Below, piece by piece: positions 30,395-41,190 of a stretch of DNA of 64,000 bases. This DNA is from Anthonomus grandis grandis (taxonomy: Eukaryota > Arthropoda > Insecta > Coleoptera > Curculionidae). The notes below the pieces were generated by a model. That model was not told where the DNA came from, did not search any database, and was given only the letters and a program-made list of their open reading frames with translations. Location: assembly GCF_022605725.1 (NCBI RefSeq), contig NC_065547.1:14859167-14923166 (forward strand), given 5' to 3'. A program made the translations under genes and the position numbers. Position 1 is the first letter of the stretch. Each line of letters starts with the position of its first letter.

Positions 30395-32740
30395 AAATAA
30401 AATAAAATATAAGGACAACAATGGTTTAAAACAGAGTAACTGCAATAGAAAATAAGACACACTTTAAGCAAACTCAAGATATAAAATTATATTGCACTTA
30501 AGCAGATTTTAAAACTCGTTAAGTGAGCTCAGAGAACAATGAAACAAATCTATACTGACACTATTTGAGTTAATCATCATTCTACCTATTGCAGTTTTCA
30601 CTATACAGTGTACGATGTTATTCAAGGTAGAATAATCTAGTCTGTCTGAGCACTGTAGTAGGAGGAACATTTAAATTATTTAATACGGAATCCATTTACA
30701 AAATGCATGTTACATAGCATACCCATACAAACATATATATTCAGATACAAAACTATCTATAAATCAATGAAAGGTGTAGATTGAGTTAATTAATCAAAGC
30801 CCCTATGAAATAATATTCTTTAACTGCCTCTTAAAAGATGTAATCCTAGAGTCAAAAAAGCTTATCTGTCCTGATAGACCATTAGCACTTCGAGCCATTC
30901 GCGTAATTGGCTCATTAATACCATAATTGGTATGGTGGAATGGGACTGAAAATATTTCTGATTGTCTATTCAATCTGGAAGGCACCCTAAGTTTAAAAAG
31001 AGACAATAACTCGGGACAATCTATAGTAGCATTTAAAACCTTATGCATAAAACATAAGTCGAGTAATGTTCTTCGTGACTCTAATATGGATAAGTTCAGG
31101 TTATCCCTGACCCACTGATAGTAGTACTCCTGTCTCCTGTAACCACATCTAAAAGCATTCACCCTTAAAAATTTATTTTGAGTTTTTTCAATCTGCTCAA
31201 TGTAGGAGTTATATGACGGGGACCACACAATTGAGCCATACTCCAAGATGCGCCTAACAAGAGAGCAATAAAGTAATCTAAAAGTAAACAAAGACAAATC
31301 AGTTATAGACCGTTGGATAAAACCCAGCATTTTCATTGCCCTACCAGTCCCCTGATTGATGAGACTTTTAAAAGACAACCTGGAGTCAATAAATATTCCT
31401 AAGTCAGAAACCTCTGTTTTGACACCAATTGCTACATTATTTATTTTATAAAGAAAAGCAATAGGGTTTCTTTGCTTAGAAAAAGTAATCTTATGTCACT
31501 TATTGATATGGAGGGACATTCTATTCAAGTGGCACCAATCAAAGAATAAATTGAGGTCTTTTTGCAGGAGCACAGCATCAGAAAGGGATGTGATAAGCCT
31601 AAATAGCTTCACATCATCAGCAAACATTAGCACACGACAATTTTTAAGTTTCCAAACTAAATCAATCAAAAAGAGGCAAAACAAAACAGGGCCTGAGTGA
31701 GAGCCCTGTGGCACCCCAGATGGCACCAAAATTTCAGAGGAACATGTACCTCCAAGATTAACAATCTGGGTTCTACCTCTGATGAATCCCGAGATCCACT
31801 GAAGAAGAGGCCCCACAATACCTAAAGCCCTAAGCTTCTGCAAGAGTACCCCATGGTTAACCCTATCAAAAGCCTTGGAAAAATCTGTATATATTGAGTC
31901 AACCTGAAGTCCCTTCTCCAAGCAGTGGTAGAGATAGTTGACATACAGCACCAAATTAGCATCAGTAGATCTGCCTTTTATAAATCCAAATTGCTCAGGA
32001 TTAAATAAAGATTTAAAACTCCAGGCAATCCTATGACTGACCAGGCAGTCAAGCAGCTTTGGCAACTCAGATTGGTTACACACAGCCCGATAATTGGAAA
32101 TTTCATTTCTACTACCAGATTTAAAAATGGGTTTTAGAAAACTTCTCTTCCAGAGAGTGGGATAAGAACTAGTACCTAGAGATTTGTTAAAAATGAACAG
32201 TATTGGTTTCGTAAGAACACAAACACATTTATTTAGGAAGAATGCTGGAAATACCATGTGGTCCAGCGCAGAGCTTATTCTTAGAGGAGGTAATAACCTC
32301 ATAAACATCCTGCGTTGACAGAGTTAAATTGCTCAGACAAATTGATTTATCATAATCAAAAGATGGTATGTCATTGACTTGCTCATCCGAATATACAGAT
32401 GAAAAGTATTCTGCAAACATATCCACAGTAACCGAGATATTCATACTAATCCTGTTATTGTATGTCATTCTGGAGGGAAGGCTAAAACCAGTTCTTTTAT
32501 TTCGAATATATGACCAGAAGTACCTCGGATTGTTAGCGAGATTCGTTTCCACCTTATTAATATATTGTTGATAGCACAACTCTCTTAAGTACTCACATTG
32601 ATGCCTCAAAAATACAAATTCATCATATTCCTGCTGTTGACCACTAATTTTAAACTTTTTGTGAATTTGTTTCTTTCTTATGATCAAACTGCGAAGCTCT
32701 GAAGAAAACCAACATGGAAAAGAAGAACTTTTGTACCTCT
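30395..32740 (-). mobile_element. LINE copy A, 5'-truncated (Jockey/R1-like RT)
   Basis: Reads on the - strand with a short TTTTA-type tail near 30390-30405. Coding blocks overlap with frameshifts: 32229-32687 (EN-RT linker, RYFWSYIRNKR), 31496-32308 (RT core with SNYRAVCNQSELPKLLD, GFIKGRSTDANLVL, DFSKAFDRVNH, SGVPQGSHSGPVLF and the catalytic FADDVKLFR) and 30803-31378 (C-terminus with YGSIVWSPSY). The EN domain is absent. The upstream end abuts LINE copy B within a few bases of 32740. Confidence 0.85.
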
Positions 32741-33800
32741 TTAGAGGAATAAATTAAGCTGACACAACAACTCAGGAGACTGTATTACATTATTAAGAAT
32801 CTTGTATGTTGTGACAATATCGCAGTTTTTACGTCGAGTCTCCAACTTTTCAATGTTCAGCAATCTATACATTTCACTGTAATTAATATCAATACAAGGA
32901 ATATTAAGCTTGTAAGCAATGTATCTTATGAATTTACGTTGAAGTTTTTCTAGACACATTATATATTTGGCATAATAAGGTGACCATATACATGAATTCG
33001 ACTCAAGTTGACTGTGAACCAATGAAAAATACAGAAGTTTGATGGAATCAATACTGCTGAAATCATGAGTGTGCCTCTTAATAAAACCCAATATTTTGTA
33101 AGCCTTATTACACAGGTTTTCAATATTTTTTGAAAAAGTTAGTCTGCAATCAAAAAGCACCCCAAGATCACGTATCTCTGATACCTTCTCAATAAGTGAA
33201 CTCATTAGATGGTACTGATGAAATGGTGAACTTAAACTCCTGGTAAATTGAATATATTTGCATTTTTTAGCATTTAGGACCATTCTATTGTTCTTGCACC
33301 ATAATTCAAATTTGTGAAGATCAGAACAAAGTTCATGATGTGCCAAGTTACTGTCTATAATTCTAAAAATCTTAACATCATCAGCAAAAAGCAACACATT
33401 ACAATAATCAAAACAATGAACATCATTAATAAAAAGATTAAATAAAAAAGGGGCAAGATGGGCACCCTGAGGAACCCCAGAAGTCACTGGAAAAGGACTA
33501 GAATAAAACTTATTTACCTTTACAATCTGTGTTCTTCCAGACAGATATGACTTCAACCAGGCCAAAAGACAACCACCAATGCCATAGAGTGACAACTTTG
33601 CAACCAGGAGAGAATGATTAACCCTGTCAAAGGCCTTGGAAAAGTCAGTATATATGGAATCAACCGACATACCGTTCTCCAAGGCCCCCAACAAAGCTGT
33701 TTGGCAAAGCAACAAATTAGTGGTAATGGACCTACCCCTAACAAACCCATGCTGCTTACCTTGTTGTCTGTACATCAAAGAATTTTGTATAACGTCTATT
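32741..33800 (-). mobile_element. LINE copy B, internal RT fragment
   Basis: One open frame (32741-33778) covers most of the RT: GFVRGRSITTNLLL, DFSKAFDRVNHSLL, SGVPQGAHLAPFLFNLF, LLFADDVKIFR, then NSCIWSPYYAKYI. It lacks the RT start and the C-terminal end. It is related to copy A but clearly different, and uninterrupted over 345 codons, so younger or better preserved. The C-terminus runs directly into copy A at about 32735. Confidence 0.85.
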
Positions 33801-34140
33801 TGTTTATTTTTAAATTAAACATCAGATGCTCCCCGATTATATTTGTAATAAATTAAGAGTTTTTGGAGATATACATAACTATAATACGAGAAATCGTATA
33901 GACTTCATACTGGTCGACAGATGTAACACAACCCGAATGCATAATTCAGTTCTATACAAAGGTTTAATTCTATTTAACAACTTGCCTGCTAACATCAAAA
34001 ATTGTATTACTTTGAATCAATACAGAGGGCTCTTGCGAAAATTTATCATGAATAAGTAATATTGTGTTTGTTATTTTATTATGTTATTTTAATTATGTAG
34101 TTTATTAAGTTTTACTATAGTTTGCATTGTTTCCGATCCA
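33801..34140 (+). mobile_element. LINE 3' fragment in the opposite orientation
   Basis: The 33826-34059 frame holds NYNTRNRIDFILVDRCNTT and LILFNNLPANIKNCITL, the conserved YNTR and FNNLP blocks of the LINE ORF2 C-terminus. A 3' UTR follows. It abuts copy B head to head. Confidence 0.75.
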
Positions 34141-34149
34141 ATCATCATC

Positions 34150-34345
34150 TTGATTGTGGGTTTATCTGTTGACTGGGTATTTTTGGGCCAACCGGGATGC
34201 CTATTTCGAAAAGCGTCCTCATTTGGTCCCCCTTGTGGAGACGAAATCGAGACGCATTTTCTGTCTCAAAATCAGCGTAAACCCGTACCCAACTCGTCAC
34301 CTGGAAGAGTCAACTTAAAGACGGGTTTTTGGTAAAATTCATATG
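34150..34345 (+). repeat. Dispersed repeat also present inverted at 40790-41030
   Basis: TATTTCGAAAAGCGTCCTCA followed by a GACGAAATCGAGACGCAT block here matches the reverse complement of 40950-41025 (TATTTCGAAAAGCGTTCTCA, GCTGAAATCGGGACGCAT). The open frames through both copies share these blocks only because of the repeat. Confidence 0.7.
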
Positions 34346-35485
34346 CAATTTTAATGGTGAATCCGTCTTTATTTCGACTCTTGTAGTATGTTGGTTGTGA
34401 GATTCTCATTATTCATTTTTTTTTTAAAAGAACAGAGTCGAGATAACTTATTTCGGGGGGATAACTCATTTCATTAGTTCGAATTTGATATTATTATGGA
34501 CAATTTCACAGTCTTGGGAACTTTCATTCAGAATGCTAAAAAAGACATACAATTTAAAATGGGAGAATCACATCCAGAATGTCAAAATATTACTTGATTC
34601 TTGTTGATAACAGAAACTAGAAACATTCGACATTTTTTTTTCAATTCTCGAAAGTTCAAATTAAATGTTTGTTAGCATACCATGGGTTCAAATTTGACTT
34701 TAGAATTTTTAAAATTACATAATCTTATGGGAAATTTAAAGGAGAATTATAAAATTTTATTGAAAAAATTTAAAAATTATGAGTTTTTTTTAATGAGAAA
34801 AGAAATACTCGAATCATGTATTTTTTTTATTTTCAAAACTTAATGAAATGTTTAAAATAGCATATCATTGGTTGACTTTAGAATTTTAAAAATGACATAT
34901 CTATTGGGGGATTTGATAGAGAATTGGAAATTCTCATCTATAATGCTAGAAAATTATTCTTTTTTTCACTATTGAATTGTATTGGCATTATTTGGAAAAA
35001 TAATAAGAGAAAAATAAATTAAACAGTGGAAAACTCATTATACCTCTTTATTAAATCCAAAATATTAGATATATACATAATATGTATGGTTTATTAACAT
35101 GAAAAATATTTTCAACAAAATAATAGGTACAGTGTTTTTAACTAAATAACTTAACTCGAAAAACTCATCCATTATCCCAAAGATGCTGGTCATACACTTT
35201 TATAAAAGGTAAAAAACACGAAATCTACAGCATCACAAATACATTTAATAAAATAACGAAGGTACATATAACTTAAAAATAACTTAAAATAACTACAGGT
35301 ACATATTTGAACATTCTGTTTCATTTAATTTATTGTATACAGGGTGATTACACTTAACTTGGCCTATTGTTGTGTCTTTTTATTATTGAAAATACAAGAT
35401 GGTTGAATTAGAAAACTAATCCAATAAAAAAAATTAACAAAAAGTAAGGCTTAAATAAGATCGACCTTTATTTTATTTTTATTAA
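34346..35485. other. AT-rich stretch, no gene recognised
   Basis: No coding relic was seen. TATACAGGGTGATTAC at about 35337 is another copy of the dispersed short-element end. Confidence 0.5.
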
Positions 35486-36072
35486 CGTTTTTTGGCGGTC
35501 GGCTCATTCAAATCGATATTGACTGATATATTGTGTAACCGTTTTCTTGCATCTATCTCAATATTGCTTGGTCGACCTGATTGCATCCTCCCACCAGTAA
35601 TATTTCTATTTTTTCTTCGAGCTATAGCAGTCGGTTATACTTACATCTTGCGGGCTTTTCGTTGTTTTGATCTATCACACATGAATGTCATGATTTGTGA
35701 AGATGTTTGCAGATTTTGTAACACTTTGACAAACTTAGATATGTTCTGCATATTATTAACATTTATGTCTTTTTTAAGAATTGTGGCGATTCGTTCAAAC
35801 TCATTATTAATTTTGTCTACGTTGTCAATGTAATCCTCCTTTGCTTTCGAGTCGATACTATTAATAAAAAATGGAATTCGGGGATTTCCATTAAAAATAT
35901 CATATTCTTCCGTAAGGTTTTCATTACGCCCTGAAAAGCTTGCAACGGGTACACAACTTCCCTCAGACATGTCAACGAAGAATGAAGGTGAAATGTCCTC
36001 TCCGAGTGCCAGTTGTGCTAGTCCTTTTCGGTCGAACTCACTTAAAAACAACGAGGTTTTGAAAATTACACC
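35486..36072 (-). pseudogene. MULE transposase C-terminal tail (distal part)
   Basis: VIFKTSLFLSEFDRKGLAQL and ALGEDISPSFFVDMSEG is the conserved tail that follows the SWIM zinc finger in insect MULE proteins. The frame then runs through a Lys-rich end (PTAIARRKNRN, SGRPSNIEIDARKR, LNEPTAKKR and a stop at about 35486) with two internal stops near 35630. This piece continues the MULE at 38973-40694; the 2.9 kb between them is an insertion. Confidence 0.8.
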
Positions 36073-36660
36073 TTAACCGATTCCAAGCGGTCTATCGGTA
36101 ATTACCGTTCCTAAATGGTATTAACCAAACACGTCCAAGCGGTTATAGTTATAACCGCTGAGATACGTGACGTCACCAATTAGCCCTTTATACGTCATCA
36201 ATTTGGAACAGTAATTACCCACGTCCGGAGCTGTTTTCTAAACGTCAAATGTCAAAGATATTGAAATAAGTGCGGGAAAAAATAAAAACAAACAACAAAT
36301 TATTTCCTTTTTAAAAATGACACAGAATTTATTATGGCTAATAAGTTTTCTTTTTTGATATTTATGTTTAACCCTTTCAGTACGACTGACCTATATATCT
36401 GCCATATCGAGATTTGGCACATAGACGACTGTCAGATATATTTGACATTCATGCCACATAGACCAATGTCATATATTTCCATCATCTTCTAAAAATCAAT
36501 TTGCCGTACAGCCCACTGTGAGCACATATCTTTGATATATCAACGGACGACCGATATATCTGCCGGTGGCAGATATATATGACAGCCGTCGAGATGGCAA
36601 ATGCAGTGGCCTACGTGACCAGTATCGCACACTAGGCTAGGTCGATAAAATAGCTCAGTA

Positions 36661-37278
36661 TTGTTTACAATGTCGGGAGAGGAGCACGCAGGCCCTTCAA
36701 AAAAGCGGGTTAGAGTAGAAAGTGATTACGATACTAGTTATTGCGGATTGGATCGTGGTGAAGTTCGCCAAATTAAGACATTGTTTAAAAACGATGATAT
36801 ATTTGCCACTGACTGTGAAGAGGAGCCGTTTATGGATAGCGGGAGTGAATATCTACCAAGCGAAGTTGACACGGACGAGCAGGAGAGCGGCGAAAGTGAG
36901 GTAAATGAAATAAGCTTCGACGATAGAAATGGGCCAGATGTTGTAATTAATGATAATAATCTTGACGCGGACGTAACAGACTATAGAGACCTGATTATTA
37001 CTTCGACAAAACACGATTTTGTTCCAAAATTACATGCATTTGATGATAGTAATAGTGGAGTGAAAAACGAACACCAAACAGAAGGTACACCGGAGATTGA
37101 ATTTTTCTTAGATCTCTTCACTGAAGATATTGCTCAGTATATAGTAGTAGAAAGTAACAGATATGTAATACAAAAAAATGAGAAGAATTGGAAACAATTA
37201 AACTTGGGAGATTTTTTTACTTTTATTGCATTAACTATGCTAATGTCTAGAAATAAAAAATTGGTTAAAAAAAGTTAA
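36661..37278 (+). pseudogene. piggyBac transposase, N-terminal part
   Basis: The ATG at 36670 gives MSGEEHAGPSKKRVR, then an acidic N-terminus and the start of the DDE_Tnp_1_7 region (EFFLDLFTEDIAQYIVVESN, NLGDFFTFIALTMLM). The frame stops at 37276 after an A-rich run (NKKLVKKS). Continuation is in another frame (KGYWSVDQLLYTPVFGKYM). Confidence 0.85.
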
Positions 37279-37487
37279 AGGATATTGGTCAGTAGACCAA
37301 CTACTATACACACCTGTTTTTGGTAAGTACATGGCAAGGGACAGATATTTACAAATCCTTAAAAATCTCCATTTGGCAAATAATGAGGAGGCAGATAATA
37401 ATAACCTGTCTAGTCTGCACAAGGTCCAGTATGTACTAGAAGAAATCAAGCGGAGATTTATATCACAATTCTATCCATTCCAAAAAC

Positions 37488-38040
37488 TTGGTGATCGATA
37501 AGAGTATGATATTGTTTAAGGGTAGGCTTAATTTTAAGCAATACATAAAGACGAAACGTCATCGTTTCGGTATAAAGTTGTATGTTCTATGTGAGTGCGA
37601 AAGTGGTATTGTGTTGGATTTCATTGTGTATATTGGCAAAGACACCTACGCTGAACAAGAAAATATAACTGGCCTGGGCGCCACGGGAAATGTTGTGGCG
37701 ATGCTTATGAAGTCGTATTTAAACAACGGACACTCGCTCTACACTGACAACTTTTATAGTAGTCCGATACTGTCCAACTACTTATTTGAAAGAATGACTA
37801 ACTCCTGTGGAACTGTTAGATATAATAGGCTCCATATGCCCAAAATTGACGAAAAACTAAAAAAGGGAGATGTTGCCTTCAGAAGTTCTGATGTTTATTT
37901 AGTTATGAAGTGGAAAGATAGAAGGGATGTAACCATGATCACCACCATGCACGAAAACAAAATGATAACTTTGGACAGGGTCGACCGTTCCACAAACGAG
38001 AATCTCAAGAAACCAATGTGTGTTGTGGATTATAATAGTA
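37488..38040 (+). pseudogene. piggyBac transposase, catalytic part
   Basis: KLVIDKSMILFKGRLNFKQY holds the first catalytic Asp (37497-37499), HSLYTDNFYSSPILSNYL the second, and the third expected region starts VVDYNSKM at about 38020-38043. After that the sequence departs from the family: the usual G-V-D..DQ motif is missing. At least two frameshifts occur upstream (about 37260 and 37490). Confidence 0.85.
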
Positions 38041-38043
38041 AAA

Positions 38044-38293
38044 TGGCACCCATTTGGATATGCTCATTAGCAGCATTGACAGCTTGCGTAAGTCTATCAA
38101 ATGATAAAAGAAATTGTTTATTCACACCCTGGACATATGTATACTCAATTCCCATGGAATGTTCCCTACAAAACATCCTATTAAATAGCCACTTGCGAAG
38201 TTTCAACTGAACCTTATACCTCAACTTCTGGAAAGGTATATGTTCTTTGGTTTCTATTGTACGTAATTTACTGGTGAATTATATTTATTTCAG
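38044..38293. other. Foreign or rearranged segment inside the piggyBac gene
   Basis: Between VVDYNSKM and the C-terminal cysteine region, about 250 bp do not encode the expected piggyBac sequence in any frame. An open - strand frame (38030-38224) has no recognised domain. It may be a replacement or insertion. Confidence 0.5.
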
Positions 38294-38512
38294 ATACGGA
38301 CAAGTGAAAGGCACAGGTCTGAAAGGCACTTTCCAACCTTAGTACCTGCCACTGACAAGTCCAAAAGTGCTTCGAGAAGGTGCATTGTCTGTTTCCAGAC
38401 AAAGCTAGGCCAAAAGAAGCGAAGGGTGTCTAGATATATGTGTAAAGACTGCGATGTGGGATTATGCGTGGTTTCATGTTTCCAAGAATCTCACACTAAA
38501 GCCAAATTTTGA
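38294..38512 (+). pseudogene. piggyBac C-terminal cysteine-rich domain
   Basis: RHFPTLVPATDKSKSASRRC leads into CIVCFQTKLGQKKRRVSRYM, CKDCDVGLCVVSCFQESH and a stop at about 38510. The C-x2-C repeats form the RING/PHD-like zinc finger at the end of piggyBac transposases. Confidence 0.8.
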
Positions 38513-38972
38513 ATATTTAAAATAAATTAGTTGTTTACTTTTGATACTGTTTTAGTTTAAGTTGTTTTTAGTTTTAAGTTGGTTTTTGGGCAGACAATAA
38601 ACATTATTTATTTATTTAGTTTTATTTTATTAAAAACTTATGCATTTACGTCGAACATAAATTTTTTTAATGAAAATACTAGGTGGCAGATATATATGAC
38701 ATCCGGCATGCAAAAAAATGCCGTCCACGCGGCAAAACAAGTGAAATTGGTGCCGTCCTGAAAGGGTTAAGAACTAATTACATATAATATTACTGGCGTC
38801 TCGGGTATTATTTAAAAACAAACAAAATGATGATAGTGACAGCTGACAAATTACGAAGTTACTTTAACTAAACACGTCCAAGCGGACACGATTGGTTATG
38901 TTATAAAGAGACTGTTCAAGGTGAACCAAGGGCTTAACCGCGGTTAAAACCGATAGATCGCTTGGAATCGGT

Positions 38973-40694
38973 TCATATTTCTCTTCAACAGCACACATGT
39001 GTTTGCAAAAACTACCGCTAATACCCCTTGGACAAGAACACGTAGCATCTATACAATCGACGGTATAGTATTCATTTTTTTTTCACTTTTAACATGAAAA
39101 ACATCGTCACTAATTTTTAAAATATCATGAATGTTTCTGGATTTATCACAAAATTTTTCATAACCTAGAGTCAGTTTTCATGATCTTGAATTTGCGAAAG
39201 AAATTAACCTTTTTTGTGATATAGTTCGAATGTTTTAGTTACAAAGTCCACTAGAGCACACATATTGAAAGCTTTACATCGTTGGAGTACAACATCTTTA
39301 AAAATGCGAATCGAGGCCTCGCAATAATTATTAGTATTATGGCCTCTATTAAAAAGTTCACTGCGAAATGCTAACGCCCACTCTTCGCGGCGGTTCCATA
39401 AATGTTGAAGATGTTTATTTAATTTTTCATTATAGCTCATTAAATCAAGTGAGAAAATATGTTGCATAGAATCGGTTGCCTCTTGTTCTGTTTTTGCAAA
39501 TATTACATCTCGAAATTTATTCATAATAAATTTACGATCATCTTTCTCAACATTATTTTCCCTTGACCATAGCCAACGCCACAGAGCTTGTGTAACGTGG
39601 AAGATACATAACAGCAATGTGGAATTTGGAAAAACTGTCTTGAGTGCATTTCGTTCTGCGGTGGAGTCATCTGTCATTATAATGTTAGGCTCAAATGACA
39701 CATCACCTAACTTTTCCAAACTTTCTTTAACTGCTTTAAATACTAAAAAAAAATTAATCTCACTTTGACTATTATGCAAAGCCACTACTGGCACAGCTCC
39801 TACTTTGGTTGGGGCAAAAATAAATGTCACACATGTATTGCTCTGATCGCACGAACCACTTGAATCAATAAATATGATTTCTTTTGTTAATCCAGCAAGA
39901 AAGACTCTTCTCATAATTGGCGTAATAATTACAACGATGTTAGGATTTTCTAGTAAATGTAACTGTCCAAAATCACTATTATTCGCCTGCTTTCTTTTGA
40001 TTATCTCAAATGCGCTAGTCGTATCTCTCTCACCATAGTTTTGCAATCTCCACTTTTTGTACAAATAATTCACTTGAGCATCAGTCGGATTTACCTGGGC
40101 ATTTGCTTAATGTATAAGAAGGTCTTTTTCTATAGATTGGGCAATATGCATTTCATGGAATGTTTTTGCCGAGGCCGGTGTCATTCCTGATTGAAAATAC
40201 GAAACAAATAGGGATTTTGTTTCTTCATTACAGCGCAGCAAATTGTATGCTTGAGCGACTTGTATTCGGTGTGAATGGCAAAAATTTATCTCAATACGTA
40301 CATTTAATCCACCTCTCAACAGAACAGATTTTTTTTTCGTATACACTGTTTCCTTCAAAAACTTAATGGTAATATTTGCCAAGCAGTTATAATTTCGTAG
40401 AACTCCTTTACGTTTATTTATTGTTTTATTCCTTAGAGAATGTTGACAGACGAAACGTTTGCAAAATTCAAAACGAACACCTTTCGAAACACGCTTCTTC
40501 ATTATCCAGTTTGTTTTTGTTTTGTCAGAGAAGTGTTTCATGAATATTTCACATTTTTCATCGAAGCTTTCGCCTTGCACTAATTTGCACTGCAATGTCA
40601 CTTTAAATTTCTCACTATCGTCTCCTTTATATTGCAACATAGAAAAATCGGTAAGTATGGAACTTATTAAGCTCTTGCAACACTCTTTGTTCAT
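38973..40694 (-). pseudogene. MULE transposase, N-terminal and catalytic region
   Basis: The N-terminal part (40107-40694) starts MNKECCKSLISSIL and has a CKRFVCQHSLRN zinc-binding area and RIEINFCHSHRIQVA. The catalytic part (39204-40073) has EIIFIDSSGSCDQS (first Asp), NIIMTDDSTAERNALKTVF (second), LLCIFHVTQALWRWL (CxxH) and NNYCEASIRIFKD (Glu). The SWIM finger at about 39000-39075 has CSCPRGISGSFCKHMCAVEE. It continues at 36072 after the insertion. Stops lie near 40105 and 39190. Confidence 0.85.
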
Positions 40695-40759
40695 TGTTTC
40701 TACTAAAAATGTCTACTTATTCAAAACAATAATTTTTAATGCGTAGCCGCGTACTGTAA

Positions 40760-41190
40760 TACTAGATAACCCAACCTAAATTAAACGTGTCAAAACGTTT
40801 TACCCTATCTGTGTAATTCCTCGTAATCGGTGCCGAAATCGAGACGGGTTTACCGATCATTTTACTGCGTATCTGGCAAGAAAACCGTCTCCAATACGTC
40901 TCCTCGAGTTGACGAACTAGGTACGTGTTTCTAAGCATTTTTAATCGGTTTATGCGTCCCGATTTCAGCCCCATGAGGGAGACGAAATGAGAACGCTTTT
41001 CGAAATACGCAACCGGGATACTGGTTACAGCTTCTTGGAACTACCGAAGCATTTCTAAGTGTTACACGGGGGGACCAATGTGTCTGGTCAGCAAGGTCAA
41101 CCAAGTTCCAAATGTGTGTCATCGGCTGCTTGCAACCGAACCGACTCGATCGACCTGAGTCGACATTATTTTTATTATTATAAGGCAAAC
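40760..41190 (-). repeat. Dispersed repeat, inverted relative to 34150-34345
   Basis: It shares TATTTCGAAAAGCG, the GACGCAT block and a GTAAACCCGT block with 34190-34290. The repeated unit seems 200-400 bp long. No coding sense was found. It may be a SINE or a solo end of an unknown element. Confidence 0.6.

Larger units (their letters stand above)
36372..38766 (+). mobile_element. piggyBac element nested in the TIR element
   Basis: The ends are CCCTTTCAGTACGACTG at 36372 and, inverted, ending CCTGAAAGGG at 38766, with TTAA on both sides (36368-36371 and 38767-38770). The pair CCC..GGG with TTAA is diagnostic for piggyBac. Both subterminal regions carry GGCAGATATATATGACA (about 36571 and 38685) and variants in both orientations at about 36390, 36431 and 36550. 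Confidence 0.92.
36077..38971. mobile_element. Non-autonomous TIR element inserted in the MULE
   Basis: CCGATTCCAAGCGGTCTATC at 36077 is inverted at about 38949-38971 with one mismatch. Flanks are TTAA (36073-36076) and TTCA (38972-38975), an imperfect 3-4 bp duplication. Without the nested piggyBac the element is only about 500 bp. ACACGTCCAAGCGG occurs near both ends in direct orientation (36126 and 38874). Family unknown. The MULE coding sense continues across the insertion, which fixes the boundaries. Confidence 0.8.

Noticed and set aside
33614..33856. + strand frames over LINE copy B
   Set aside because: Shadows of the RT reading frame on the opposite strand.
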